From NCBI RefSeq assembly GCF_000725885.1, contig NZ_JODR01000004.1, forward strand, positions 1-64,000: 64,000 nucleotides of DNA, in the 5' to 3' direction. Both the position numbers and the translations under genes were made by a program. Shown in pieces: positions 43,541 to 51,768 of this stretch (position 1 is its first letter; each line of letters starts with the position of its first letter). The DNA is from Streptomyces albus subsp. albus. GTDB taxonomy: Bacteria > Actinomycetota > Actinomycetes > Streptomycetales > Streptomycetaceae. The notes under the pieces were generated by a model, which did no database searches, was not told the DNA's origin, and saw only the letters and a list, made by a program, of their open reading frames with translations.

Positions 43541-44904
43541 CCGGCACCGCCCGCCGGGCGGGCCGGTCCGCTCAGCGCGTGGCCCGGCGGCTGCCCGGCC
43601 CGGCCGAGGGTGCCGGCCGGGTGGCGGCGGCCGTTGCCGCGCCGGGGTGCGGGCGCCGGCGGCGGGAGGGTGAGGGCCTCGTCGAGCAGGCCCGTCAGCC
43701 GGGCGAGAGCTCTTCCGCGGCCCAGGTGGGTGGTGGCGTAGACGCGGCCGGCGGCACCGAGGGCGGCGGCCCGGTCGGGGTCGGCGGCCAGGGCGCGCAG
43801 CGCGGCGGCCAGCGCGGCCGGGTCCTCGGGCGGGACGAGGACACCGGCGGCCGAGCGGCGCAGTTCCCCGGCGGTGCCGCCGCCGTCCGCGACGGAGCCG
43901 ACGACGGGGCGGCCCGCGGCGAAGTAGGAGGTCAGCTTGGAGGGGACGCTCATGTCCAGGACGGAGGCGCGCTGGGTGACGGCCAGCACGTCGGCGGCGG
44001 CCAGTACGTCGGGGAAGTCCCGCTCGGCGGCGAACGGCAGCAGTTGGGCGTTGGGCAGTGTGGCGGCCAGGGCGGCGAGGTGGGCGCGCTGGCTGCCGTC
44101 GCCCATCAGGACGATGCGTAACTCGGGGGCGAGACGGGCGGCTGCGAGCAGCACGTCGAGGCCCTGTTTGAGGCCCATGTTCCCGGAGTGCAGCACGACC
44201 TTCTCGTGCGGGCCCCAGCCGAGCCGGCGCCGGGTGGCGGCGCGGGAACGGGTGGGGCGGGCCGTGTGCGTCCAGTTGGGCACGCAGCGGATGCGGGAGG
44301 GCGGGACGCCCATGGCGGCGACCCGGTCGGTGAAGCTCTCGTGGATGACGCCGACGAGGGTGGCCGCCGCCAGCACCCGGCGCTCGACCGTGGCGGCCGG
44401 GGCGGCGGCCCGGCCGCCGCCCCGGATGCCGCTTTGGGCAGCCGCCGCGCCCACCAGGTCCTGGACGACGGGGACGAACGGGGCTGTTGCCGCGCGGGCG
44501 AAGCGGGCGGCGAGCGCTCCCCCGGCCAGGCTGGGCAGTTGGGCGACGACGGCGTGCGGCCGGCCCGGCAGCCGGGGCGGGGCCAGCAGCCCGTGGGCGA
44601 GGATGGACGCCTCGTACAGGGCCCGGCGCACGGCGGTCTGGCGGGGCGGGACCGTGTGTCTGCGGCGGTGCACCAGCACCCCGGCGCGGCGTTCGGTGGC
44701 GCGCCACACCCCGCGCCAGGCGGGGTCGGTACGCCAGGCGGGGTAGTGCGGCATACCGGCCAGGACGTGCACCTCCCAGCCGTCCCGCGCCGCCCAGTGC
44801 TCGGCGAGCTGCGCCGCGTAGGGGCCGATGCCGGCCTGTTCGGGCGCGTAGTTGGTCGACACCAGCAGCACCCGCCGCGCGGGCGCGGCAGAGCCGTGCA
44901 CCAT
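43537..44904 (-). CDS. WcaI/GT4-like glycosyltransferase
   Basis: A 455-residue GT-B enzyme starts, after a short tail, VLLVSTNYAPEQAGIGPYAA, a signature of the WcaI fucosyltransferase-like group. The donor half has LHSGNMGLKQGLDVLLAAAR, IVLMGDGSQRAHL, ADVLAVTQRASVLDMSVPSK and LTSYFAAGRPVVGSVADGGG with the conserved Glu in TAGEL. GGGGGAT precedes ATG 44904. Resemblance to WcaI plus gmd/fcl suggests it may transfer fucose, but this is inference. Its stop overlaps the Wzz-like start. Confidence 0.87.
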   Translation of the reverse strand: MVHGSAAPARRVLLVSTNYAPEQAGIGPYAAQLAEHWAARDGWEVHVLAGMPHYPAWRTDPAWRGVWRATERRAGVLVHRRRHTVPPRQTAVRRALYEASILAHGLLAPPRLPGRPHAVVAQLPSLAGGALAARFARAATAPFVPVVQDLVGAAAAQSGIRGGGRAAAPAATVERRVLAAATLVGVIHESFTDRVAAMGVPPSRIRCVPNWTHTARPTRSRAATRRRLGWGPHEKVVLHSGNMGLKQGLDVLLAAARLAPELRIVLMGDGSQRAHLAALAATLPNAQLLPFAAERDFPDVLAAADVLAVTQRASVLDMSVPSKLTSYFAAGRPVVGSVADGGGTAGELRRSAAGVLVPPEDPAALAAALRALAADPDRAAALGAAGRVYATTHLGRGRALARLTGLLDEALTLPPPAPAPRRGNGRRHPAGTLGRAGQPPGHALSGPARPAGGAG

Positions 44905-45049
44905 GGATCCCCCAGACGTCCGCCCCTCGTTACCCCCCGGCAGGGTAGCGCCTGCGGTACGTGATTTCCCCAACATGTCCCTGTTTCCGGCCTGTTGTGG
45001 TTGCATGCCTCGATGCGCGGCGGCCGGGGAGGGCCGCCCCCGCGCGCAC

Positions 45050-45069
45050 CGTACGGCGTTCGCCGTACG
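45050..45069. promoter_or_regulatory. CGTACGGCG-TT-CGCCGTACG dyad in divergent promoter region
   Basis: A perfect 9-bp inverted repeat around TT lies in the 199-bp gap between the divergent glycosyltransferase and cytidylyltransferase genes, close to the latter. It could be an operator serving both. Confidence 0.4.
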
Positions 45070-45103
45070 TCCGACGGCAGCCGACGCCTTGGGGGGACCT
45101 CGC

Positions 45104-45583
45104 ATGACGCACACCGTGGGCTATGCGCCCGGCGCCTACGACCTGTTCCACATCGGCCACCTCAACCTGCTGCGGCACGCCCGCGCCCGCTGCGACCACC
45201 TGGTGGCGGGCGTGGTCTCCGACGAGATGGCCGAGCGCGCCAAGGGCCACCCGCCGGTGATCCCGCTGGTGGAGCGGCTTCAGATCGTGCGCAGCATCCG
45301 CTTCGTGGACGCGGCGTTCGTCGAGACGGTGCCGGACAAGCTGGAGACCTGGCAGCAGGTCCGGTTCGACGTGCTGTTCAAGGGCGACGACTGGCGGGGT
45401 ACGCCCAAGGGCGACAAGCTGGAGGCCGATTTCCGTACGGTCGGTGTGGAGGTCGTCTACTTGCCGTACACCGTGCACACCTCCAGCACGCAACTGCGGC
45501 GGGCCCTGGAGGCGCTCGGCGGGCCGGAGCCCTCCGGGCGGCTCAGCCCCGAGGGGCAGCGGACAGCTCCCGGAACCATCTGA
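45104..45583 (+). CDS. TagD/RfaE2-like cytidylyltransferase
   Basis: A 159-residue nucleotidyltransferase of the HIGH superfamily. The motif GAYDLFHIGHLNLLRHARAR holds the HxGH ATP/CTP-binding site, and YLPYTVHTSSTQLRR contains the conserved SSTxLR (family ISSTxIR). Such enzymes make CDP-glycerol, CDP-ethanolamine or similar. A GGGGGGAC ribosome site precedes ATG 45104. It is convergent with a CDP-alcohol phosphotransferase, overlapping by 41 bp, suggesting that the two act in sequence on one activated alcohol. Confidence 0.88.
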   Translation: MTHTVGYAPGAYDLFHIGHLNLLRHARARCDHLVAGVVSDEMAERAKGHPPVIPLVERLQIVRSIRFVDAAFVETVPDKLETWQQVRFDVLFKGDDWRGTPKGDKLEADFRTVGVEVVYLPYTVHTSSTQLRRALEALGGPEPSGRLSPEGQRTAPGTI

Positions 45584-46310
45584 CGCCGAACGCCACGAGG
45601 AACAGCGCGGAGGCCGCGAACAGCACGGCGTAGCCGATCCGGAACAGCCCCGGGGCGCCCAGCAGCAGGAAGACGAGACAGAACACGCCGTGGTCGACGG
45701 GCAGCAGCGCCACGGCCCGCCAGGTGGAGGGCGCACCGGCCGGTCCGGGAGCGCGCCGGGGGCGCAGCTTGTCGGTCAGCAGCCCCGCGAAGAAGAGCAG
45801 CACCGCCACGAGCTGGAAGGCCAGCGGCAGCAACAGCCATGCCTCGGAGGGCAGATCACCGAACCGGTGGAAGGAGATCAGCACCGCGGAGTGCAGCGCC
45901 ACGATCTTCGCGCAGTCCACCACATGGTCCAGCCACTCCCCCGCCGGGCTGCCGCCGCCGCGCAGCCGGGCGAGCTGGCCGTCCGCGCTGTCCAGCGCGA
46001 ACCCGAGGGCCAGCGCCGCCCACACGGCCACCCCCAGCCCCCAGGACGGCCGCACCAGTGCCACCGCCGCCACCCCCGCGAAGGAGGACGCGGCGCTCAG
46101 CAGCGTCACCTGATCGGGGACCAGCCGGGCCCGGTGGGCCGCCGCGGCCAGCACCCGGCCCAGCGGCCGGTTGACGTACCGCGAGTACAACGACACCCCC
46201 CTGGGCGGCTTCTGCGCCGCGCGTAACGCGCCCAGCGCCGCCGTGAAGCCCGCGGGCCCGCCGGTGCGCGCCGCCACCCGTGTCCCGTCCCCGCCCGTCG
46301 ACCGCGTCAT
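45543..46310 (-). CDS. CDP-alcohol phosphotransferase
   Basis: A 255-residue membrane enzyme with about six helices and the diagnostic motif D-x2-DG-x2-AR-x8-G-x3-D-x3-D, here DSADGQLARLRGGGSPAGEW followed by LDHVVD. It transfers an alcohol-phosphate from a CDP-alcohol to a second alcohol. The start follows AGGGGGGCGT. Next to the cytidylyltransferase and a polymer cluster, it may attach a phospho-alcohol to the glycan or its lipid carrier rather than make housekeeping phospholipid. Confidence 0.87.
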   Translation of the reverse strand: MTRSTGGDGTRVAARTGGPAGFTAALGALRAAQKPPRGVSLYSRYVNRPLGRVLAAAAHRARLVPDQVTLLSAASSFAGVAAVALVRPSWGLGVAVWAALALGFALDSADGQLARLRGGGSPAGEWLDHVVDCAKIVALHSAVLISFHRFGDLPSEAWLLLPLAFQLVAVLLFFAGLLTDKLRPRRAPGPAGAPSTWRAVALLPVDHGVFCLVFLLLGAPGLFRIGYAVLFAASALFLVAFGVRWFRELSAAPRG

Positions 46311-46416
46311 ACGCCCCCCTCGCTCTTCCGCCGCGCATACTGTGCCAGGCACCACGCGGCACGCCACAGGCCGCACGGTAGGGTGCGTTCGCCGACAGCA
46401 CGGGGAGGGTGGACAG

Positions 46417-47412
46417 GTGAAGGGGACGAGGGTTCGCACGCCGCGGCGCACACCGCTGGCGGCTGCCGTGACGGCCGGGGCGCTGCTGGCCTCGCTCACG
46501 GGCTGCGTGACCGTGCACGGCGAGAGCGCCGTGGTCCCCGCGCTGGGCAAGGCGGAGGCGGCCAAGGTCCTGCGCACCTTCGTGGAGCGGAACAACCGCG
46601 CCAACACCGCCTACGACACGGCGCTCAACGCGCGGATCGAGACGGGCGCGCTGGGCGCCATCGACCAGGCGGGCCTCACCGCCCGCAAGAAGGTCCGCCC
46701 CCAGGGCAACCCCGACTACGTGCCGCTGAAGCTGACCGACACCCGCTATCTGATCCCCGAGCAGGCGGGCTGGCCGAAGTTCTTCGTCACCGACTCCCGG
46801 AGCAACCGCAAGGGGCAGGGCCGCTGGCTGTTCGTCTTCCAGCGCGACCGGGCCGACGGCCCGTGGAAGGCCGCGTACCTGTCGGTCGTGGACCCGGACG
46901 CGATGCCCGAGTTCGCCCGGGATGCGGAAGGGCACGTCAAGGCCGTGCCGGTGGGCGGCGCCTCGGGCCTTACGGTCGCGCCGGACCAGCTCAGCCGGCG
47001 CTACACCCGCTATCTCCAGGAGGGCGCGGGCGACGACTTCGCCACCGGCCCGCACACCAGCGTGCAGCGCAAGCAGCGGCTGAAGGAGATGAAGCGCACC
47101 AGCGTGCGCAACGAGTTCGCGGACCAGGCGGTCCGGTCGCCGCAGTTCGCCCCGTTCGGGCTGCGCACCAAGGACGGCGGCGCGCTGGTCTTCTTCGCCT
47201 CCCGGCACCACCACAAGCAGACGCTGCCGCGCGGCTACCGGCCGCAGATCAAGAACCCGCTGGTGAAGGCGTTGATGTCGGGGACGCCGAAGCAGTCGGT
47301 CACCTTCGTGCGGATGTCGGAGCAGGCGGTGACGGTGCCGGCGCGGAAGTCCCACGGCAAGGTGGACTTCCTCAGCCGTATCGAGGGCCTGACCACGGCC
47401 CGCGGCAGCTGA
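46417..47412 (+). CDS. Lipoprotein, hypothetical (331 aa)
   Basis: A signal peptide (PRRTPLAAAVTAGALLASLT) ends in a lipobox Cys near residue 25 (LTGC). The mature protein reads AAKVLRTFVERNNRANTAYD, then FFVTDSRSNRKGQGRWLFVF and YTRYLQEGAGDDFATG, a repeated-sounding pair of alpha-beta domains seen in many Streptomyces lipoproteins of unknown role. GTG 46417 follows GGGGAGGG; a TAGGGT hexamer near 46378 may be the -10. No enzyme motif is recognised. It lies beside the glycan cluster and may be a surface-associated part of it. Confidence 0.8.
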   Translation: MKGTRVRTPRRTPLAAAVTAGALLASLTGCVTVHGESAVVPALGKAEAAKVLRTFVERNNRANTAYDTALNARIETGALGAIDQAGLTARKKVRPQGNPDYVPLKLTDTRYLIPEQAGWPKFFVTDSRSNRKGQGRWLFVFQRDRADGPWKAAYLSVVDPDAMPEFARDAEGHVKAVPVGGASGLTVAPDQLSRRYTRYLQEGAGDDFATGPHTSVQRKQRLKEMKRTSVRNEFADQAVRSPQFAPFGLRTKDGGALVFFASRHHHKQTLPRGYRPQIKNPLVKALMSGTPKQSVTFVRMSEQAVTVPARKSHGKVDFLSRIEGLTTARGS

Positions 47413-47441
47413 CCGGCCTCCCCGCTCCCCGCGGTCCGGCC

Positions 47442-47468
47442 CCGTCCCCGAGGCGCCCGGGGGGACGG
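47442..47468. terminator. Terminator between convergent lipoprotein and prim-pol genes
   Basis: CCGTCCCC pairs with GGGGACGG over an 11-base loop, between the stop at 47412 and the opposite-strand stop at 47476. Confidence 0.5.
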
Positions 47469-47475
47469 CACAAGA

Positions 47476-48318
47476 TCAGCGCACGGGCCAGGGGCTGGGG
47501 TCCTCCAGACCCTCGACCGTCACCGCGTACTCGGCGCAGGCATCCGTGAGGGTCTCCAGCAGGGTGAGGGGCTCGGGCAGGGCGTCGCCGGGCTGCGGGG
47601 GGCGGAGCCAGCGCACGCCCTCCTCGTCGTCGGGCAGACGCGAGGGCGGAAGCAGCACGTAGCTGCCCCGGCAGTGCCAGCGCAGCCCCGGATGCTCCTC
47701 CATCGTCTCGGGGTGGCTGTCCAGCTCGCAGGGCCACCACTCGTCCTCGTCCTCGGGGCGGCCCCGGGTCTTGGTGAAGAAGAGCATCCGGTCCTCACCC
47801 AGCAGCGCGACCGGCCCGAGCACCGGTTCGGCACCCGGTTCGGCGGCGGCCTCGCGCTCCTCCAGCCGGGCCAGCGCCGCGTAGCCCGCCTCGGCGGGGA
47901 CGTCCAGCACATCGTGGGCGCGGCCGGTCGCGGTGATGAAGTTGGCCTGCGGTTCGGCGCGCAGCCAGCGTTCGATCTGGGCGCGGTCGGTGGTGGCCTG
48001 GGTCTGCCAGGCGAAGGAGACGGGGTGCCGGCCGGGCGTGGGACAGCCGATCCGGACACAGGAACAGCCGTATCCGGAGGGGTGGGCGGCGGGGGCCAGC
48101 GGGAATCCGGCCTCGGCGGCGGTGAGCAGGAGCGTTTCGCGTCGGGCGGCTGCCTCGTCGGCTCCGGCGGCGGCCTGGGCGCCCCGCCCTCCCCAGCGGC
48201 GCCCTCTGCCGGACCCGGACGAGCCGGACCGGGCGCGGGACCGGGCACCGGGCCGCTCGGACTCGTCCTGGGCGGCCCGGCGGCGCAACCACTGGGCGAT
48301 CCTGCTCTCGCGTTCCAT
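47476..48318 (-). CDS. Prim-pol-like (bifunctional DNA primase/polymerase N-domain) protein
   Basis: A 280-residue soluble protein. After a basic Ser/Gly-rich tail (1-55) comes the prim-pol-type domain: LLLTAAEAGFPLAPAAHPSG, the Cys cluster CSCVRIGCPTPGRHP, WLRAEPQANFITATGRAHDV and DVPAEAGYAALARL, ending WPVR. Similar standalone proteins are common in Streptomyces and named for the primase/polymerase domain, but catalytic acids are not clear here, and replication activity is unproven. ATG 48318 is the only reasonable start. Confidence 0.82.
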   Translation of the reverse strand: MERESRIAQWLRRRAAQDESERPGARSRARSGSSGSGRGRRWGGRGAQAAAGADEAAARRETLLLTAAEAGFPLAPAAHPSGYGCSCVRIGCPTPGRHPVSFAWQTQATTDRAQIERWLRAEPQANFITATGRAHDVLDVPAEAGYAALARLEEREAAAEPGAEPVLGPVALLGEDRMLFFTKTRGRPEDEDEWWPCELDSHPETMEEHPGLRWHCRGSYVLLPPSRLPDDEEGVRWLRPPQPGDALPEPLTLLETLTDACAEYAVTVEGLEDPSPWPVR

Positions 48319-48547
48319 CTACCGCCTCACTCCGCGACCGAGACTGCCGGGGCGAACCATGGTGCTCCGAGGGTACGCAGCGCTACGGCACGCTGCGGTG
48401 GAATCCACGGATCACGGATGATTCCCCTCTATCCTGCGCTCTCCCGCCGACGATCGGGTACGCGGGGTGGCGCGCGTCACCCGGGAGAGCCACCCGGGCG
48501 GGTGGCGTGACCGGCGGATCGTCCGGGTCGCAACTAGCTTGGGGCCC

Positions 48548-49378
48548 ATGGTCGCAAAGGTGCATTTCGCCCCTGTGGTCCCGTTCGTCTCTCTGCTGCT
48601 GGTGACGACGGGCCCGGCCCCGGCCGGCGCCGCCGAGCGGGCCCCGGACGCGGACCGGCTGACCGGCGTCACGGTCACCGCCCACCGGGGCGGGGCCGCG
48701 GAGGTGCCGGAGAACAGCATGCAGGGCCTGGCCGCCACCCACCGGCGCGGCTACGCACGCGTCCTGGACGCCGATGTGCGGCGACTGCGGGACGGCACGC
48801 TGGTGGCCATGCACGACGCGACCCTGGACCGCACCACCGACCACCGCGGCCGGGTGGGCGCCCTGGACTGGGCGGCGTGGCAGCGGGTCCGGCTCACCCC
48901 CTCCCCCGGACTGCCGGGCCGCTGGCGCCCCGAACGTCCCCCCTCGGTCCGCGAGATCCTGGACCGCTTCGGCGGGCGCAGCCTGCTGATGCTTGAGCTG
49001 AAGGACCCGGCGGGGCTGCCCCGGCTCGCCCGGCTGATCCGCAACCGCCAGCTCAGCCGCTCGGTCCTGGTGGAGTCGAACGACCCGCGCGTGGCCGAGC
49101 GGGCGCACGGACTGGGCCTGCTGACGGCGGTGTGGCGCTCCGCGGCCCAGCTCGCCCACGACCGCCCGGCCCGCTGGCAGCGGTACGTGACGATGCTCAG
49201 CGTGGACCACCGGACGAAGGCCCGGCACGTCCGCCGGGCGGTCCGGTCGGGCATCACCTACGTGTGGTCGCACACCGTCAACAGCCGGGCGGCCCGCGAC
49301 CGGATGCTCCGCCTCGGCTGCGAGGGCTTCGTCACGGACAAACCGGGCGGCCTGGCCCTCACCGGCAGCCGCGGTTAG
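48548..49378 (+). CDS. Secreted glycerophosphodiester phosphodiesterase
   Basis: A 276-residue exported GDPD-family enzyme, which splits glycerophosphodiesters to glycerol-3-phosphate and an alcohol. A signal peptide (about 1-28, VPFVSLLLVTTGPAPAGAAE) precedes VTAHRGGAAEVPENSMQGLA, with the catalytic HRG and PENS Glu, then VLDADVRRLRDGTLVAMHDA with the metal site and second His. MLELKD and VTDKPGG complete the fold. Codons upstream of 48548 are in frame, but the signal begins here. It may recycle phosphate from teichoic acid or phospholipid head groups. Confidence 0.9.
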   Translation: MVAKVHFAPVVPFVSLLLVTTGPAPAGAAERAPDADRLTGVTVTAHRGGAAEVPENSMQGLAATHRRGYARVLDADVRRLRDGTLVAMHDATLDRTTDHRGRVGALDWAAWQRVRLTPSPGLPGRWRPERPPSVREILDRFGGRSLLMLELKDPAGLPRLARLIRNRQLSRSVLVESNDPRVAERAHGLGLLTAVWRSAAQLAHDRPARWQRYVTMLSVDHRTKARHVRRAVRSGITYVWSHTVNSRAARDRMLRLGCEGFVTDKPGGLALTGSRG

Positions 49379-49419
49379 CGACCGCGGTCGGGACGCGGCG
49401 ACCGCCGTAGTATCCCGCC

Positions 49420-50199
49420 ATGTCCGCCTCTCCCGAGAACCTTCCGCAGAGTGACGACGACGAGAGACCCCCGCTGTTACGCAGGCACCTGAGCCGGCGG
49501 CGGCTGGTGGCCGGCTGTGCAGCCGCCCTGGTGGTGGCCGTGGCCGGCGGGCTGCTCCTCGACCTCGGGCCCGAGCCCGGTGATCACCCCCCGATGCCGC
49601 TGTGCGCCGGCGCCGACAACGTGAGCCTGATCGCCGACGTGGACGGCGACGGGCAGCGCGACGAGGTACGCGATCCCCGGCGCAACGGGACGATCACCGT
49701 CGTCTTCCGCGACGGCGACGAGCGCTCCGAAGTCGGTCTCGACAAGGCGCGCGGCTTCTGGGAAAAGCTGCGGGACGCCGTGCGCGAGGACATGGCGACC
49801 CGGGGCACCGTCGGCGACTTCGACGGCGACGGGTACGTCGACCTGGCGCTGTTCCACAGCCAACGGGACACCGGCGACAACCCCAGCGACAACATGCCGC
49901 TCCACGAGGTGCGGTACGGGCCCCTCGCCCGCGACCTGACCGGCAGCCGCACCGGCACCATCCGCATCGCCCGCAAGAGCTTCGTCGAGCAGGTGCGCGC
50001 GACCGACACGGACCGCGACGGGCGCGCCGAACTCCAGGTGTACCAGTCCGATGGCGACGGGGTCCTCCTGGGACTCACCGGCCGCCAGGAGAAGGGCGGG
50101 GTGACGATGGGCGAGGGGCGCCTCCCCGAGGACGCGGAGGAGGAGTGGTGGCAGGGCGAACCAGCACTGTGGCAGGACTTCGCCCCCTGCGACGCCTGA
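49420..50199 (+). CDS. Membrane-anchored protein with FG-GAP/DxDxDG repeats
   Basis: A 259-residue protein with an N-terminal anchor (about 28-48, LVAGCAAALVVAVAGGLLLD) and an outer domain with three calcium-type loops: DVDGDGQRDEV, DFDGDGYVDLA and DTDRDGRAELQ. These DxDxDG motifs are typical of FG-GAP/VCBS propeller blades and bind Ca2+. TAGTAT at 49407-49412 lies seven bases before the ATG, so the transcript may be leaderless. Function is unknown; surface binding is likely. Confidence 0.82.
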   Translation: MSASPENLPQSDDDERPPLLRRHLSRRRLVAGCAAALVVAVAGGLLLDLGPEPGDHPPMPLCAGADNVSLIADVDGDGQRDEVRDPRRNGTITVVFRDGDERSEVGLDKARGFWEKLRDAVREDMATRGTVGDFDGDGYVDLALFHSQRDTGDNPSDNMPLHEVRYGPLARDLTGSRTGTIRIARKSFVEQVRATDTDRDGRAELQVYQSDGDGVLLGLTGRQEKGGVTMGEGRLPEDAEEEWWQGEPALWQDFAPCDA

Positions 50200-50206
50200 C
50201 GCCGGG

Positions 50207-50240
50207 CCCATTCCGGCGGGGTGGGGCCCGCCGGAATGGG
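50207..50240 (+). terminator. Terminator after FG-GAP gene
   Basis: CCCATTCCGGCGGG pairs exactly with CCCGCCGGAATGGG over GTGGGG, eight bases after the stop. Confidence 0.8.
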
Positions 50241-50836
50241 GTTCAGGCGGCCCGGCACGGTGGTCCAGGGGTGGGCCCCGGTGGGCCTGGGGCAGCCCAG
50301 GCGGCCCGGGGTGAGCCTGAAGTGGGCCCTGATGGGCCCCGGCACAGGGCCCGGGTAGACCCGGAGCAGGCCAGGCCGGCCCGGGGATGAGGCCAGGGCA
50401 GCCCCGAGGTGGGTCCGGGCAGGCGCGGGGTAGGCCCGGGTCGAAGCAGGAGGCCGGCCCGGAGAGGGGCCGGGAGCAGGGCCCGTAGTAAACCCGGGAC
50501 AGGCCCCCGGCCGGTCCGGAGAAGGCCAGGCCACTGCGGGGTGGGCCCGCCCCGGGCCCGGGGTGGGCCGGAGCAGGCACCGGACAGGCCGTGGTGGGCC
50601 CGGACAGGCCGGGGTGGGCCCGGGCGGGCCGGGGTAGGCCCGGACAGGCTGGGGTAAGCCCGGGCAGGCCGGGCCGGCTCGGCGCAGGCCGGGATGGGCC
50701 CGCCAGGCGGGTCGCGGAGCTGTCAGGCCCGCCGGGTGGGGCCCCGGGGCGGGCCGGCCCGCTCCGGCACAGGCCGGCTGCCCCGCCGGGCGGGCTCCGA
50801 GGTGGCGGCCCGGTGGGGCAGCCGGCCCCGGGTTGG
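50241..50836. repeat. G-rich intergenic array of AGGCCGGGGTGGGCCCGG-like units
   Basis: About 600 bp with no gene consist of loosely repeated 18-22-bp units near AGGCCGGGGTGGGCCCGGAC, tighter between 50520 and 50660. Open frames follow the composition and give Gly/Pro/Arg-rich strings without domains. No hairpin of terminator type is regular here. It lies between the FG-GAP terminator and the TetR stop. Confidence 0.7.
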
Positions 50837-51445
50837 TCAGGGGCGTGGGGTGAAGGCGCGCATGGCCAGTTCGACCAGGGAGTCCGCGAACTCGTGCGTG
50901 AGCGGACCGGAGCGGTTCAGCCAGCGCTGCTGGAAGGGGCCGAGCAGTATCTCGACGGCCAGCCCCAGGTCGAGGTCGGGGTCGATCTGGCCCGCCTCCT
51001 GCCCGGCCCGCAGTCGCCGGGTGTACGCCTGGAGGCCGGGTTCGCGGAGGCGGACGAGGAACTGCTCGGCGAGTTCGGCGTCGGCCGCGGCGGCGACGGC
51101 CAGGGCGCGGTAGGGGGCCTCGAAGGCGGGGTCGGAGAACTCGTCGGCGGTGGCCCGCAGCACGGTCTTGAGGTCGGCCTCGACGTCACCGGTGTCGGGG
51201 AGGCCGCTGTCGTGGCCGTCCCCGGTGGCGGCGTCGGTGCAGGCGTCGAGGAGGACGGCGGCCTTGGAGGGCCACCAGCGGTAGATGGTCTGCTTGCCGA
51301 CGCCGGCCCGGGCGGCGATCGCTTCGATGGTCAGCTTCGGGTATCCGACCTCGCCGACGAGTTCCATGCTGGCGCGCAGGATGGCCTGCCGGGAGCGTTC
51401 GCTGCGGCGGGAGACGTCGGGGGTCTTGGCGGTCGTGGGTGACAT
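50837..51445 (-). CDS. TetR-family repressor
   Basis: A 202-residue regulator. The HTH (about 18-62) reads ERSRQAILRASMELVGEVGY, then LTIEAIAARAGVGKQTIYRW, a clear TetR helix-turn-helix. The C-terminal ligand domain (about 80-200) includes FQQRWLNRSGPLTHEFADSL, a TetR_C-type dimer helix. It is divergent from a small basic protein gene; three palindromes of the same motif lie in the 149-bp gap, so autoregulation and control of the partner are expected. The inducer is unknown. Confidence 0.9.
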   Translation of the reverse strand: MSPTTAKTPDVSRRSERSRQAILRASMELVGEVGYPKLTIEAIAARAGVGKQTIYRWWPSKAAVLLDACTDAATGDGHDSGLPDTGDVEADLKTVLRATADEFSDPAFEAPYRALAVAAAADAELAEQFLVRLREPGLQAYTRRLRAGQEAGQIDPDLDLGLAVEILLGPFQQRWLNRSGPLTHEFADSLVELAMRAFTPRP

Positions 51446-51472
51446 GGCACGAATCTAACAGCGAAGGAGACG

Positions 51473-51546
51473 AGACGAATCGTCTTGACAAGACGAGACG
51501 TCTCGCCGCATGCTCGTACCGTGACACGGCGAGACGATACGTCTCG
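51473..51546. promoter_or_regulatory. Three operator-like palindromes between TetR and small-protein genes
   Basis: AGACGAATCGTCT (51473-51485), CGAGACGTCTCG (51494-51505) and CGAGACGATACGTCTCG (51530-51546) are related dyads built on AGACG/CGTCT half-sites with centre gaps of 1, 0 and 3 bp (counting the outer G/C). They sit in the divergent gap, as TetR operators usually do. Confidence 0.75.
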
Positions 51547-51594
51547 GGTAGTTGGATGAGGGCCGCACCACGGCCGCGACGAGAGGAGACCACC

Positions 51595-51768
51595 ATGAGC
51601 AAGGGACGAGGCGGACACCTGCTGGGCGTCGGCGGCACCCGCTCCCATCTGTCGCGCAAGCAGCTCCGGGGCGGCGGGAGGGGCGGGGGCCACGGGCCGG
51701 GCGGCGGCACCGACCCGCTCGCGCTCAAACGCGAACTGCTGCGCAAGCTGCGGGAGTCCCGCGACTGA
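51595..51768 (+). CDS. Small basic Gly/Arg-rich protein (DUF6243-like)
   Basis: A 57-residue protein starts MSKGRGGHLLGVGGTRSHLS and continues RKQLRGGGRGGGHGPGGGTD, then PLALKRELLRKLRESRD. The LGVGGTR-x2-LSR-x-LRGGG motif and helical LKRELLRKL end match a conserved Streptomyces family (I recall it as DUF6243). AGGAGAC precedes the ATG. It is the only gene across the TetR operator region, so it is presumably the repressed target. Charge suggests nucleic-acid or membrane binding; no function is known. Confidence 0.8.
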   Translation: MSKGRGGHLLGVGGTRSHLSRKQLRGGGRGGGHGPGGGTDPLALKRELLRKLRESRD

